From assembly GCA_030765055.1 (NCBI GenBank), contig CM060955.1, positions 96,998,647 to 97,062,646 on the forward strand: a stretch of 64,000 nt of DNA. The letters are read 5' to 3'. Position numbers and translations under genes: made by a program. The notes under the pieces are model-generated. The model did no database searches. It worked only from the letters and a program-made list of their open reading frames with translations, and had not been told where the DNA came from. The stretch comes from Mantis religiosa. Taxonomy: Eukaryota > Arthropoda > Insecta > Mantodea > Mantidae. Position 1 is the stretch's first letter; every line of letters begins with the position of its first letter. Of the stretch, positions 33,941 to 45,088 are shown piece by piece.

Positions 33941-36900
33941 AAAAACTACATGGTTAACCATGCATCCTGTCATACAGGAGAGGAACATGAAACTGCCATT
34001 GAATGGCTGTGTCATTAAATTGAGATTTTGCACCTTTAAGGAAATAATTTCATTTTAGTTTTAAGGGTCACAAATTTTCCAAAGGAAGGTGCTATTATGG
34101 TTGAATCTAACTTGGTATTTCACTCACAGAATTAAAGATATTCCAAAAAAGTATTTATAAATTTCAGGGTGCATAAATTTTAAATGTAATAATTTTTATT
34201 TAGGCGACATTTCCACTTTTAAAACTATACAAAGATTCCACTAGTATTTTGTGTGGGTGTAGCTATTGTGGTGACATGTCCATTAATCTGTTATGCTCCC
34301 TCAATTGCGCCCCAATCTGAAATTCTCAAATAATCCACCATTCTTTGCTTTGTGTATGCTACCTAGTATTACAGCAATAAAATGCTGTGTACTTAATATT
34401 TTAAACCAACCATTTACAATGGTTATCAGTTTAATACTTTTAGAATCTTGTAGCCAGTGTTGGATCAAATTGCATTATAAAACAGGTAGCAGAATACTGT
34501 TTGCAAAAACCTTTGTACCTAATTTATGGAATTTTACTGTCAAAGGATTGATACCAGTGGACATTAACACTGGGTGTTCATACATATTTGTGATGTCCAG
34601 AGCTATTAAAAATATCTATTTGAAACTCATGTTAAATAAATTAGAAGTGTTTAAAACAGTGAAAGTTTCATAAGTGAAATACTGATGAGCTGAATGTTAC
34701 TTTGGGCAAGCATTTTAAACTCAAAGGTGGATCTTTGTAAATTATTGTTGAAATCTGTCTTCCTTTAACCCATTTTTATAAAAGGAGAATATGATTCTTA
34801 TTTTTGGTTGTCATGGATCCATCAGGCTAAAAAGCTGTTAAATGTGATGCACATTGCCGTATTTATGTGCAAACTTCTGATGCAGCATTAAAGCGCAAGG
34901 ACATATGTGCGTACAGAACAACCTATTTGGTTAAAGGCTAATACAAAGAAAAGGTCATGTAACATATCATGTTGTTTTATTCTGACAATATGTTAAAAAG
35001 GATTTCTTCAAAGATAAGTAAGCCTTAAGAGCTAGCAACCACCTGCATGCTATAGAATACATTGCAGAAACTGAATACAACAAAGCAGTGCATCTGCAAA
35101 AACACTAAAATCCTCTCTCCCCTTCATTTAAGCATTTCTGCATGAATGCAGAACTCACAGCAAATGAAGTATTCAGAATTTTGGAGATTTTGAAATATAA
35201 ATCATTCAAATGTTAAGAAAATAAGATTGTCTGCAGAATTTTGGCTCTAGCCATTTATTCAGCTAGCAAACATATTTACATACCAAATTTCTCCTTTTAC
35301 AAATACTTGTTTCTCATTTTATTTGTCTTTCATACTTGAGATGCTTTGGTATCCCATTGTTTTGCAAAATGAGTTTTGACTTAATGTATTATTCAATTAC
35401 ATGTTGATTCTGGATTGAAATACCAAGAGTTCTCAGTGTGTAACTTTTATGTTGAGTGCATATCTTTGTGTTTAAAGCTTTGGGCTTTTTATTTCTTCTT
35501 TTTAGCAGTATTTTATATTTGTTACTTTCAGTGTTGTAGAGTTTCATAATTATTTGTCCTTCCTACAGGGTACAGTTTAAAGTGCACATTTTAGGAATAT
35601 ACTAGAGTCCGGGTGTTAAGACAAATTGCCTCTTTACTGGATGCCAATAATTCAAAAAGTTGTTTTCTAATGCTGGGCATTTGACAGTCATTTGTCCTTA
35701 ATTCCAAAAATTTTCAGAGATATTGTCATGGCTAACTATTGAGTACAGGTTTTAAGAAGTTATGGAGTCCCCCCCCCCCCCCCTTTTTTTTGAAGGATGA
35801 TATTTTGCTTTTTGTAGGTGTAGTTGGCCTATTTGGACGTAAACTTTTACAATTTTTCAGTTTTTTTTTTATTTTTTTTATTTTTTTAAATTCAGGAAGC
35901 ATCAGTTGGACAACCTTAACATTGGAATGTGACATCTTTTCATCTTTTGTAATTTTAAGTTGCTACTTAATAAGGGTTCATCAGTCTCTCTGGATTTGTC
36001 AATACAACTATAGAAAAAACATTTTGATGAATAGTTATGGTCATTTACTATCACATAAAAGCAGACGTTATATCACTTAGTTCATTCAGATACCAAAAAT
36101 TAAATTTCAGTTTTGTTAGAGAATTTATTTTCTGTGGTTTTAACTGATAGAGGTGTAAGGTTTCTGAAATAGAAACCACGAACAAGAATTTTATCACTCA
36201 GTATGAATTTATTGTACACATATCCCACCTTGGAGTATGTAAGGTAGGGTTAGAATTGTCTGGTTGCTGAGCAGGAGCAAGTAGGTGAAGTTTCTGACAT
36301 TCTAGTAGAATCAAATAAACTAAGCCATCTTAGTAGGTTTATTGTGAGTGAAGATATTATAAGAGTTCATTCAGACTTCAGGAATAATGGGCAGAGAAGG
36401 TTGTTTAAATTTATACACTGTCCAACATGAACTTAAAGAAGTGGCAGGTCAAAAGAGAATACCTCTCTGACACATGGGATTTATATACCCTTGCTACAAT
36501 ATTCTGGAAGGTTCTCTGGTTAAAATATATAGAAGTATAATATCCAGCAGTAACCAGCAAAAAATTCATATACAACTTGTTACATTAGACTTCTGAACTG
36601 TTCCAACCTTCCATCTCTCATGAGGTTAAAAGTAAATTTCCAACACTCTCAGATGTTAAGATAGCTTTTCTCTGCTGAAATGCTCACTAGTTAAACTGAA
36701 TAATTTCACACATAAATCTTTAAATTACTGAGCTACAATTACACCTTAAATGTCACTATACTACATTACTGATCTTGTGGCTACTACAGCAATGTTACAA
36801 TGAAACACAAATTGACTCTTACTTCACGGAGTGCTGATAAGAAAATAAGGCTACTTCGAACAGCTATTTAGTAGTAAATTTGGTAAATCAGTTGATGACT

Positions 36901-37854
36901 GCACAATCTAAGACTTTTACAGCAATACTTCGTAGTAATGTGTAACGGTAATAATATATAATTTGTATAAATTTTAAACCAATCATTCATAAATATATTA
37001 CATTTAATAATACTAAATTATGATTAAAATTTATACCTTGATGTTAAACATCTAATTGGCATTTTTGCCTCTTTAAACATCCGGGCTCTAAACTCACTTG
37101 GTGTTGACTAATATCTTTTACAAATTTGTTTCATATGGCTGGTTGTACATATGTATTCTTTGTATATCTTAAAACAATTTTCCTTCTTTTTGGAAGGAAA
37201 TTGCCTATAATTCAGAATATATTCAAACTTTTGCAAAATTGATGTGCTATTTGAAACTATAGCAGTATTTAAAACGAATTCTTTATATCATGTGTTAAGC
37301 CTATTTATATCTCACTACCATTCCAACTTCTGTACTGTTATGTGATAAAAGTTTAATTCTTAGCAAGATGCTTAAGGTTATATTTACAGCGTCTTCTTAA
37401 TAAGTATATAGTACAACATGCGTGATAGATATCCAAAGATTAGCTTAGTAGTGCAAGTTGTTAGATAATTTCTAGAGTCATTAACTTTATGCTTTAGTTA
37501 CTTGACTGATATTTTATGGTACACATATCTGTGAGTTAATTTTGAGTGTTACTGTAAATGGTTACTCTTATTTGAATAAAGATAAATTACCTATTTTTAT
37601 ATGTGAAATTACAACCCACCTCCTTAAAAACTGTACTGTACTCCATTCCATCCAGTGCAAGAAAGAATCCTGGTATAAACAAATGTACATAACACTACAT
37701 CAGCACATCTTTCAAGCTAATGAAATTCCTCCAAACACACATTAATGAAATTGTATTTGTTTTTTCTGCATGTATTATAGCCTATTTCGCACTTTAAAGA
37801 GTAAAGATGGTGAATAAGATAGCATTTTAATAATTGGAAATTATTTGAACAGTG
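33941..37854. other. TMEM53 3' flank and unassigned sequence
   Basis: The first part is presumably 3' UTR, with AATAAA near 34376 and ATAAAT motifs. A C-run with following T-run lies at 35769-35791. No ORF here has recognisable domains and no transposon end was found before 37855. Confidence 0.5.
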
Positions 37855-37975
37855 AGGTTAATCACATTGAGGGTTGCTTATGTTTACACTATACCTCACT
37901 CTTTTGTGAAAATTAGAATGTTTCAGAAACTTTCATTTCCATCCTCATCTAACAACCGACTAATTGATGTTAATT
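37855..37975 (-). repeat. Decayed PLE-end repeat with hammerhead-like layout
   Basis: Paralogue of 5290-5415. On the minus strand: GTTAG, ATGAGGA, T, GGAAA-TGAAAG-TTTCT, GAAAC, AT, T, CTAA. TTAG and CTAA can pair as helix I. The order matches the clear PLE hammerheads, but C3, U4 and the helix III GU are changed. A neighbouring GTGTAAACATA motif also occurs in the PLE ends at 48.3-49.3 kb. Confidence 0.4.
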
Positions 37976-38179
37976 GTCTTGTGTTCTGTTGATGATTATG
38001 AACTTGCTAAACTGGTATGATGATGGGAGATCAAAATTCATAATTTAGTCCTTGGTTTTCGAGATGTGGACTTTTTCCCATACTGAGAGCTTAGTTAATC
38101 TTGCTGTCCTAAGGAGGTTAGCTTCCAGAATACCATAGTAGTTCCAGAAATGTACTACTACAGCTGATTTTTCTGTTTA

Positions 38180-38470
38180 TATTGTGATTTTGTGGGTTTG
38201 TGAAATTAAAAGTCCAGGTTACAAACACTAAAAATTGCCCTTTATATCCGTAGAAACACAATTACGTAAAACACACACAACTTGCAAGGTCATCGACCAC
38301 AAAAGAGTTCATTTTTACAGCTGTTCACGCTCATACGTCCAATTACCGACTGTCAGTGGCAGGCGGCGGCTCCTTTTATAGCTACTCACTATTCCAGAAA
38401 TTCGTGGAATGTTCTCAAACAATCAAGACAGCACTAGCAGAAAGACACACTCTCCAGAAATCCGCCCCCT
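38180..38470 (-). promoter_or_regulatory. Heat-shock-like promoter with 5' exon (copy 2)
   Basis: On the minus strand TATAAAA lies at 38380-38374 (TAGCTATAAAAGGAGCC). Immediately upstream, units sit on an exact 5-bp period: TTC 38392, GAA 38397, TCG (imperfect TTC) 38402, GAA 38407, TTC 38412, so four of five heat-shock-element units are perfect. Downstream sequence matches the exon of copy 1 at 15082-15330: GGACTTTTAATTTCACAAAC, CCCACAAAATCACAATA. The splice donor of copy 1 is not conserved (ATAAACAGAAAAATC). No coding frame follows. Confidence 0.55.
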
Positions 38471-38668
38471 TCCCCCCACCGGTTGGCGACCTTTTATCTA
38501 CGCAGTGCACTGCCCATCTCTTTGAACTCGTGCCACCTCGCTTCAACAATGCACTCGCGACAATATTTTATGCAATGTTCTTTTAGTCTTGCATATATAT
38601 ATTTGATCACAGTCGGCACAATTTATCTGATAATTTATCTTACCTTTCAGTGCAGGGGATTTTGTCTC

Positions 38669-39136
38669 TTAAGGATATGCAGACCAAGTTTTGTATACTG
38701 TTTTAATGTGGTAGTCTACTTTAGCTTTTTGCATTTGTGAACTTTTGTTAGGGCCACTAAAAGTGATAATGAAACCAGAGTTACACAATATGGAGTGTTC
38801 CTGGTTATATTCTTTTCTGAGAGGAGCACTGAGCAGGCTGCAAGTTGAAGGCTGTAAGTTGCTAAGATCTGGGTTGAACCCATTATTCTTTATGCAGCTG
38901 TTTCTGTGTGAGGGTTTCCTATAAATTTCAAAAAGTGAGTTCCTGGTTCTGCATGATGATTTTGAGATTCGAGAAAGGTAAATAGCCAAATTTCCCCAAA
39001 ACCTTTTGAACTGTATTGATCTATCTTGAATATTAAGCAGTTTCAATGCATCTTTCAGTAATTTCCTTGGTACTATTGTAAACGTGTCATCCAAAGTACA
39101 AAAGTGAATCGAGAATATATTGACACATTGCTTCAC
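38669..39136 (-). pseudogene. PLE reverse transcriptase fragment (type 2)
   Basis: The minus strand encodes LDDTFTIVPRKLLKDALKLL, aligning with the YVDDIFAIVPKKHISDALKLL block of the intact PLE at 45.3 kb (catalytic YVDD region, first residue changed), then FEIYRKPSHRNSCIKNNGF, aligning with FGIYRKPTQTDNYIKANGY. The rest is frameshifted. It adjoins the palindrome at 39095 and probably belongs to the family whose 3' end is at 42340-42665. Confidence 0.7.
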
Positions 39137-39504
39137 TCACACTTCAGTTGGTTCGTTGGTCCTCCATCTTGGTTGACAGTATGAAAATAACACTATCGAG
39201 ATTTGAATGCTTCTCAGACTTGTAGGCCTAATCACTCAAAGTATAAACTTGAAAGAAGCGTAGGGACAGGGAAGCACAAATTAGTACAAAAGTTTATACT
39301 TTAGTACTTATTAGTACTTTCAAGTTTATACTTTGAGTGATTAGGCCTACAAGTCTGAGAAGCATTCAAATCTCGATAGTGTTATTTTCCTACTGTCAAC
39401 CAAGATGGAGGACCAACGAACCAACTGAAGTGTGAGTGAAGCAATGTGTCAATATATTCTCGATTCACTTTTGTACTAATTTGTGCTTCACTGTCCCTAC
39501 GCTT
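39095..39504. repeat. Large palindrome of PLE terminal sequence
   Basis: Arms 39095-39255 and 39317-39476 (about 160 nt each) are almost exact reverse complements; both carry TCAAGTTTATACTTTGAGTG and CCAAGATGGAGGACCAACGA in one orientation. The outer part (TCTCGATTCACTTTTGT, then GTGCTTCACTGTCCCTACGC) is also found once at 42600-42660, downstream of a hammerhead, identifying it as PLE terminal sequence. 39256-39292 also pairs with 39468-39504. Confidence 0.9.
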
Positions 39505-39735
39505 CTTTCAAGTTTATACTTTGAGTGTCATCCAAAACCTGTTCCATGAGAAAGCATTAGTGACATGTTTCTGTTAAACTCGTGTACAGGTCAACCAAAA
39601 AAGCTGACATTGGGTTCCCCATAAATGGTTCATTGGTATTGGAAGATTTATTGTTGAGGCTGGAGTTTTAGGTCTAAAGAGAGGTATGTTGGTTTGATAT
39701 AGTCATCTAGAACAGATGATGTAAACACAGATATA

Positions 39736-41415
39736 ATTAAATTTAAAGGGAGTCGATTAATGACACTAAACAACACTTACATTTAAATTTTTCCGGAACA
39801 TGTTTCAGAGACTTTGCCTCTATCCTCAGCCGGCCATCGACTGGTTCTCATTGGTGTAGTTGACGATATTTTGTCATAGGTCTCCTCTGGTGGTGGTTCA
39901 AGGAACTTGCTGAACAAATCTTTCTGGGGGATATCGAATTGAATACTTTGTTCCTATTTTTTGAAATGAAGATTTGTTCCCATGTGGATAGTTCTTGTTT
40001 TCCTGATGTATGTTTTAGTAGTTTTGGTTCTGGATTTATGTTGTGGCTTTTTTCCCAAAAATGTGTGGCAACTGCTGATTTTTCTAGTGGTTTATATTTT
40101 ATGTTTCTAAAGTGTTCCTTTGCTCTTGTTTCTAAAGTGTTCCTTTGCTCTTGTTTCTAAATTTCTTTTGGTTTTTCCAATATAAATTTGACTACAGTCA
40201 CTGCATTCAATTTCATATATACCAGATTTTTTGTTAGATGGAATGGCATCTTAGATGTTTGAGCAAATTAGGTTTTTTAAGGAGAAATGGTTGACTGGTG
40301 CTAGTTGAATGTTTTGTTTTTTGAAGACTTTTTTGAATTTATCATAGGCCCATGAATGGTAAGTGAATTTTTTGAAAATCATATTAGTTTCTGTAGCTGA
40401 GAGGGTGGTTTCCTTTAGTAGCTTCTTTTTTGCTAAGTTCACTTTTTTGTCTACTAATGATTTGGGAAAGTTATTTTTTTGTGCTATTTCAATTATTTTG
40501 TTGTATTCTGTTTTGTATTCTTCTGCTGTGAGAGGGATGCTTACCAGTCTGTGTGCTAAACTATTGAAGATTGCCTGTTTGTGGGATCTTGGGTTGTAGC
40601 CATTAGCTTTTATGTAGTTGTCTGTCTGTGTTGGTTTTCTGTAAATGCCAAAGTATAGTCTGTTTTTATTCCTCATTATTTTTAGATGTATAAATGGTAA
40701 ATACTCGTCTTTTTCTATTTTTACAGTGAACTTGATGCTTTTTTCTTGGATATTTAAAAGTTTTAGTGCATCACTGATGTGTTTTTTTGGTACTATTGCA
40801 AAGATGTCATCTACATATCGTTGCCAGAGTTTGAACATCCAAGGGAAACCTTTGGTGATCCTTATTTCTAATGCACTCATGTACAGATCGGCCAAGAAGG
40901 GTGATAGGGGTTGCCCATTGCTAACCCTGAAGTTTGGTGATGATATTTTGTTTGAAACTGGAAGAAATTTTGTTCTATGCATAATTTGGTTAGTTCGATG
41001 TAGTCTAAAATTTCAGGTGATGCCATTCCAAGTGATTTGAGCTATTTTTCTATCAACGGTGGGAGTTGATTAACTGGTATGCTGGGAAACAGTGATTTAA
41101 CATCAAACGAGACTAGTGTGTCCTCTTCTTTTAGTTCAGTATCCTTAATGTGTTCTATAAGTTCATAGGTGTTTTTGATGCTTAGGCTGTCGAATTTTGG
41201 AAATGAGTTGAATTTGTTTATTAGCCACTCTCCAAGTTTGTATGTTGGTGAATTTATACTGCTAACTATAGGTCTCATTGTTATGGATAGTTTGTGTATT
41301 TTGGGTAAGCCATAAAGTCTAGGTAAGGTTGGGTTATCCGGTTTAACTGTATATTTGTTTGGTATTATGCTTGATTTTGCTATTGTTTTTGCATACAGCC
41401 ATTTGAAAAAAACCC
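39736..41415 (-). mobile_element. Penelope-like element, minus arm of an inverted dimer
   Basis: On the minus strand, from 5' to 3': RT N-terminal part 41380-41042 with PTLPRLYGLPKIHK and RPIVSSINSPTYKL; a TAG after LPPLIEK; LTKLCIEQNFFQF; SGLAMGNP with a one-base deletion near 40912; then 40911-40251 with SPFLADLYMSALEIR, RYVDDIFAIVPKKH (catalytic YVDD) and YRKPTQTDNYIKANGY. A TAA follows CSNI at about 40251. GIY-YIG sequence, a terminal region with the hammerhead at 39793-39833, and the end AAATTTAAAGGGAGTCG near 39736 complete it. Three lesions make it inactive. Confidence 0.88.
39793..39833 (-). ncRNA. Hammerhead ribozyme motif (type I, PLE type 1)
   Basis: On the minus strand: CCGG; CTGAGGA (fits CUGANGA, since position 7 is variable); extra T; helix II AGAGGC-AAA-GTCTCT (6 bp with one G-T); GAAA; C-AT-G helix III; TT as the UH site; then CCGG, pairing with the first CCGG. 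All conserved core bases are present. It lies between the GIY-YIG region and the end of the PLE, where hammerheads are known in other PLEs. Confidence 0.75.
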
Positions 41416-42291
41416 CTATCACCCTTCCTGGCCGATCTGTACAGGAGTGCATTAGAAATAAGGATCACCAAAGGTTTCCCTTGGATGTTCAAACTCTGGC
41501 AACGATGTGTAGATGACATCTTTGCAATAGTACCAAAAAATCACATCAGTGATGCACTAAAACTTTTAAATATCCAAGAAAAAAGCATCAAGTTCACTGT
41601 AGAAATAGAAAAAGACGAGTATTTACCATTTTTGGATCTAAAAATAATGAGGAATAAAAGCAGACTAAACTTTGACATTTACAGAAAACCAACACAGACA
41701 GACAACTACATAAAAGCTAATGGCTACAACCCAAGATCCCACAAACAGGCAATCTTCAATAGTTTAGCACACAGACTGGTAAGCATCCCTCTCACAGCAG
41801 AAGAATACAAAACAGAATACAACAAAATAATTGAAATAGCACAAAAAAATAACTTTCCCAAATCATTAGTAGACAAAAAAGTGAACTTAGCAAAAAAGAA
41901 GCTACTAAAGGAAACCACCCTCTCAGCTACAGAAACTAATATGATTTTCAAAAAATTCACTTACCATCCATGGGCCTATGATAAATTCAAAAAAGTCTTC
42001 AAAAAACAAAACATTCAACTAGCACCAGTCAACCATTTCTCCTTAAAAAACCTAATTTGCTCAAACATCTAAGATGCCATTCCATCTAACAAAAAATCTG
42101 GTATATATCAAATTGAATGCAGTGACTGTAGTCAAATTTATATTGGAAAAAGCAAAAGAACTTTAGAAACAAGAGCAAAGGAACACTTTAGTAACATAAA
42201 ATATAAACAATTAGAAAAATCAGCAGTTGCCACACATTTTTGGGAAAAAAACCACAACATAAATCCAGAACCAAAACTACTAAAACATACA
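41416..42291 (+). mobile_element. Penelope-like element, plus arm of the inverted dimer (3'-truncated)
   Basis: Starts abruptly at CTATCACCCTTCCTGGCCGA, within SPFLADLY, and runs RT palm to GIY-YIG: YRKPTQTDNYIKANGY, FKKFTYHPWAYDKFKKVFKK, a TAA after CSNI (42069-42071), then SGIYQIECSDCSQIYIGKSK. It ends near KLLKHTS. Compared with the minus arm it is nearly identical, including the TAA at the same codon (the 45-kb copy has AAA). Against the normal CVDD/YVDD block it reads RCVDD. Confidence 0.88.
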
Positions 42292-42339
42292 TCAGTGGCT
42301 TTTCATTTTTTGAATACTAGACATGACATAACTTGGAAA

Positions 42340-42670
42340 CATCTTTAATAAAATACGTTAATCACCCCCATAGACCTTTCCGTATGGGAAAAAATCTTCA
42401 GTAACAAAAATCGTCATAGAGTCATGAATTTTGAAACTCCACCACCGGACATCTTTGACAAGTACATCACGCCATCTATTGACGATACGCAGAAAGAGGA
42501 AACCACTACAATCTGCACTAATTGAGTACCAGCTGATGATAAGAGCAAAAGCTCTTGAAACATGTCCTGTGAATAAACAGTGCGAGGGAAGCAATATGTC
42601 AATATCTTCTCGATTCACTTTTGTGCTAATTTGTGCTTCACTGTCCCTACGCTTGTTTCAAGTTTATACT
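42340..42670 (+). mobile_element. 3' end of a second PLE (type 2) with hammerhead
   Basis: Encodes a GIY-YIG C-terminal tail, TPIDLSVWEKIFSNKNRHRV then MNFETPPPDIFDKYITP, similar to STPIELDIWEKIFITKSRDK in the PLE at 48.8 kb, with a terminal TAA shortly before the hammerhead. After the hammerhead comes GCGAGGGAAGCAATATGTC and TTCGATTCAC-type terminal sequence matching the palindrome at 39.1-39.5 kb. Confidence 0.75.
42529..42570 (+). ncRNA. Hammerhead ribozyme motif (type I, PLE type 2), core intact
   Basis: CCAG; CTGATGA (exact consensus box); extra T; helix II AAGAGC-AAAA-GCTCTT (6 bp, perfect); GAAA; C-AT-G helix III; TC, the preferred GUC cleavage site, at 42566; then CTG, pairing with CAG. 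This is the best preserved of the set. Helix I is short (3 bp before a mismatch), as in other minimal PLE hammerheads. Confidence 0.8.
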
Positions 42671-43257
42671 TTATTTGAGAAAGGTTTGATTGATCAGTTT
42701 ACAGTCAATTATTTGGGAATCTAAGAGCAAACATGGTGACTAGTGTTTTCCATAAAAATCTATGGCAGCTAAATCCAAATAACATAGAATAATTTAAATG
42801 CTTGTTAAAGAAAAAAAGCTTGAGAGGAGATATATTTAGAATAAACAGTTGAAGGAATATGTTCTACAATTTATTAACATTTGTACACATTGATACAAAT
42901 TGCTTTTCCCTTTTGTTAACGTAAAAATGATTTGAATATGGGCCCACTAGAAACTATCCTCACATCAGGGAGAAAGGTTATTTACCTCCATATACTACTT
43001 TTCAAGTAAAATCAAATTCTTACTTTTAAGATATGGGGGTAATGCAGACTAAGACTAAACCTGTGTTATGAAGATACAGTTCCTTCACAGGAGTATAACA
43101 TCATTAACAAGTCCTTGCAATACCTGAATTAAAAGCAAAACAATTGCACTTATTTACAACTATAATACAAAGTCTATGTTTTCAGCTTCGCCTTGATTTA
43201 CAGCACTTATAAAACTGCAACTTTAATGATTTTATTGATATAGGAATAAACAAATCG
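42671..43257. other. Presumed DDX49 3' UTR and flank
   Basis: Lies 3' of the DDX49 stop codon (minus strand). No separate feature recognised. Confidence 0.5.
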
Positions 43258-43499
43258 TCACGAAGAACCTAAACTCACTTGCTGTTTCTTCCTTTTCTTT
43301 TTATGGTTTTGTTTCTTCCTTTTTTTCTGCTCTTGTTCTTCTTCTTCTTCAGCAACCTCATCAGGATCTTTACCTTCCAAGATCAAATTTTTTCGTTTAT
43401 TAATTTCCTTTTTCTCATAAAAGTTGGTCTCGTCCAGTTTAATTTCTGCTTCTCTTTTGGTTACTGACACTTGTGTGAGTATCTTGGCAACCTCTTTAT
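43258..43499 (-). CDS. DDX49: DDX49-like helicase, last coding exon
   Basis: Acceptor TGTTACAG then AT completing a split Asp codon. Encodes KEVAKILTQVSVTKREAEIK, FYEKKEINKRKNLILEGKDP, an acidic EEEEEQEQ run and a lysine-rich tail (KKRKKQNHKKKRKKQQ), stop TGA at 43260-43258. The EINKRK-LILEGKDPD motif is a signature of DDX49/Dbp8, a nucleolar helicase for small-subunit rRNA processing. The basic tail fits nucleolar targeting. It is separated by an 8,960-bp intron full of transposons from the previous exon. Confidence 0.9.
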
Positions 43500-44949
43500 C
43501 TGTAACATGAATGCAATACATGTCTAATATTAGGGAAAATGGTTGCATACAAAGGATCAGAGCTTATGAATGGGAAAATCACTAGATGATCTTAAGACAA
43601 TGCTGATCATACCTAAATCAACTGCCACTTACTGAAAAATATGCATATATCCAACACACTTTTATTTACTCAATATTGTTTATCAAAATATAATAGGTTA
43701 AACTGATGGAGAAAATATGGAAAATAAAATGGTCAAACTGCAGAAAAGAAATTAACGGTGCTTAAAAGGCTGACTATGTAGAAAAAAAGTGACCGTAGAA
43801 TATATGGGGAAAGAAAGGGAAGAATAAAACAGAATGAAATTGGATGTAAAGGGAATATACAAGGATTTTAAAAGCATGTTTCTCTTTCAGTTGATTTGTG
43901 AATCAGAAATGCTTAATTTTCAAGAGCATGATAAAAATCAAACTTCACCAATCCCATAAGTAATTTTATCCATTACTTAAGAAAAAATTGACTTGTACCA
44001 TTAATATAAATTATGCAATGAAACCAGAATAATAATATATATTTTGTACAATGTAGATGTCATATGTTTGTCTCTTGTTTTTCAAATAAGTAAGGAAACA
44101 CTGAACATCAGACTAAGCCATCTACGAGTAATTAATAGTCAAAAAGATTAAAATATAATGTCTTACACACTATATTAGAGTAGGCGTTCCTGAAGAATAA
44201 TGTTTTTGTCTCGCAAATTTTAACTTTTATTCTTCTGCTTGACCTGCTGTACTGACTGGTAAAGATAATTCGACTCTTTGCAGAATTTATTCATGTATAA
44301 CGGTAAAAGGTTCACTTTTCAGTAATGAAAGTATTGCATAATGAGGTGTATTTTCTTATGGTGGAGGATAAAAATATATTACGCAATGTTGCTAAAAGGC
44401 AGCACCATCTAAGGCTCTTGTTAGCCATCAAAGGATCACTTAAGCTATCTCAGTTCTAAAGCAATTACTCAAATAACTAATTAAGCAATAATGTAATTCC
44501 AAATTACTTGACAAAAAATCTTCCTAGTGCTTAATTAAATATTTTAAAAATCTCTTCCTCTTATATACATGTGCAAGTAAAAAGAAGTTTATATTTTTTA
44601 CATCTGAGTACTCTATTTTATATGCATTTACTCTAATTTGCTTACCTCTGCACTTATAAAAGGCTAGTACCTGCCTATACCAGAGCTGTCCTAAGTATAT
44701 GGCAATGTAAACAGAAGCACGTGTATGTGTGCAACATTATTGGCTGTTTAGCCTTGTAACTCTATGCGGATAAAAAATATAGTTTGCATATTAATTTTAA
44801 GGACTTAACATTTAATGCAAAATACATAAACATCACATTATTACAAATACAACAGTCAAACAGTAATTAATTGGTATTTTATTTGGTAAATGTAAGCGTA
44901 ACTTGTATATATATTAATCAGAGTGCATACTGTGCTTTCGCAGCTTAAA
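43500..44949. other. DDX49 intron, unassigned part
   Basis: AT-rich. No element recognised before the transposase fragment that PLE copy A interrupts. Confidence 0.5.
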
Positions 44950-45088
44950 AGGAAGTGGGAACACAATCAGTTTAAACATGGTGGATTCCGTGCAATATGT
45001 AAAGGGAAACCTTTAAAAAATGGCAAAAGGCAAATTATATTGATCGTTAACTTTAAAGAGAGTCGATTAAAGACACTAGACACTTGGA

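Noticed and set aside
34293..34673. A 126-codon frame downstream of TMEM53
   Set aside because: Likely 3' UTR; no domain, no bias, no splice context.
40363..41960. A 78-codon frame identical at 40363(+) and 41724(-), with a similar one at 45517(-)
   Set aside because: Antisense shadow of the PLE coding sequence; identical only because the PLE arms are.
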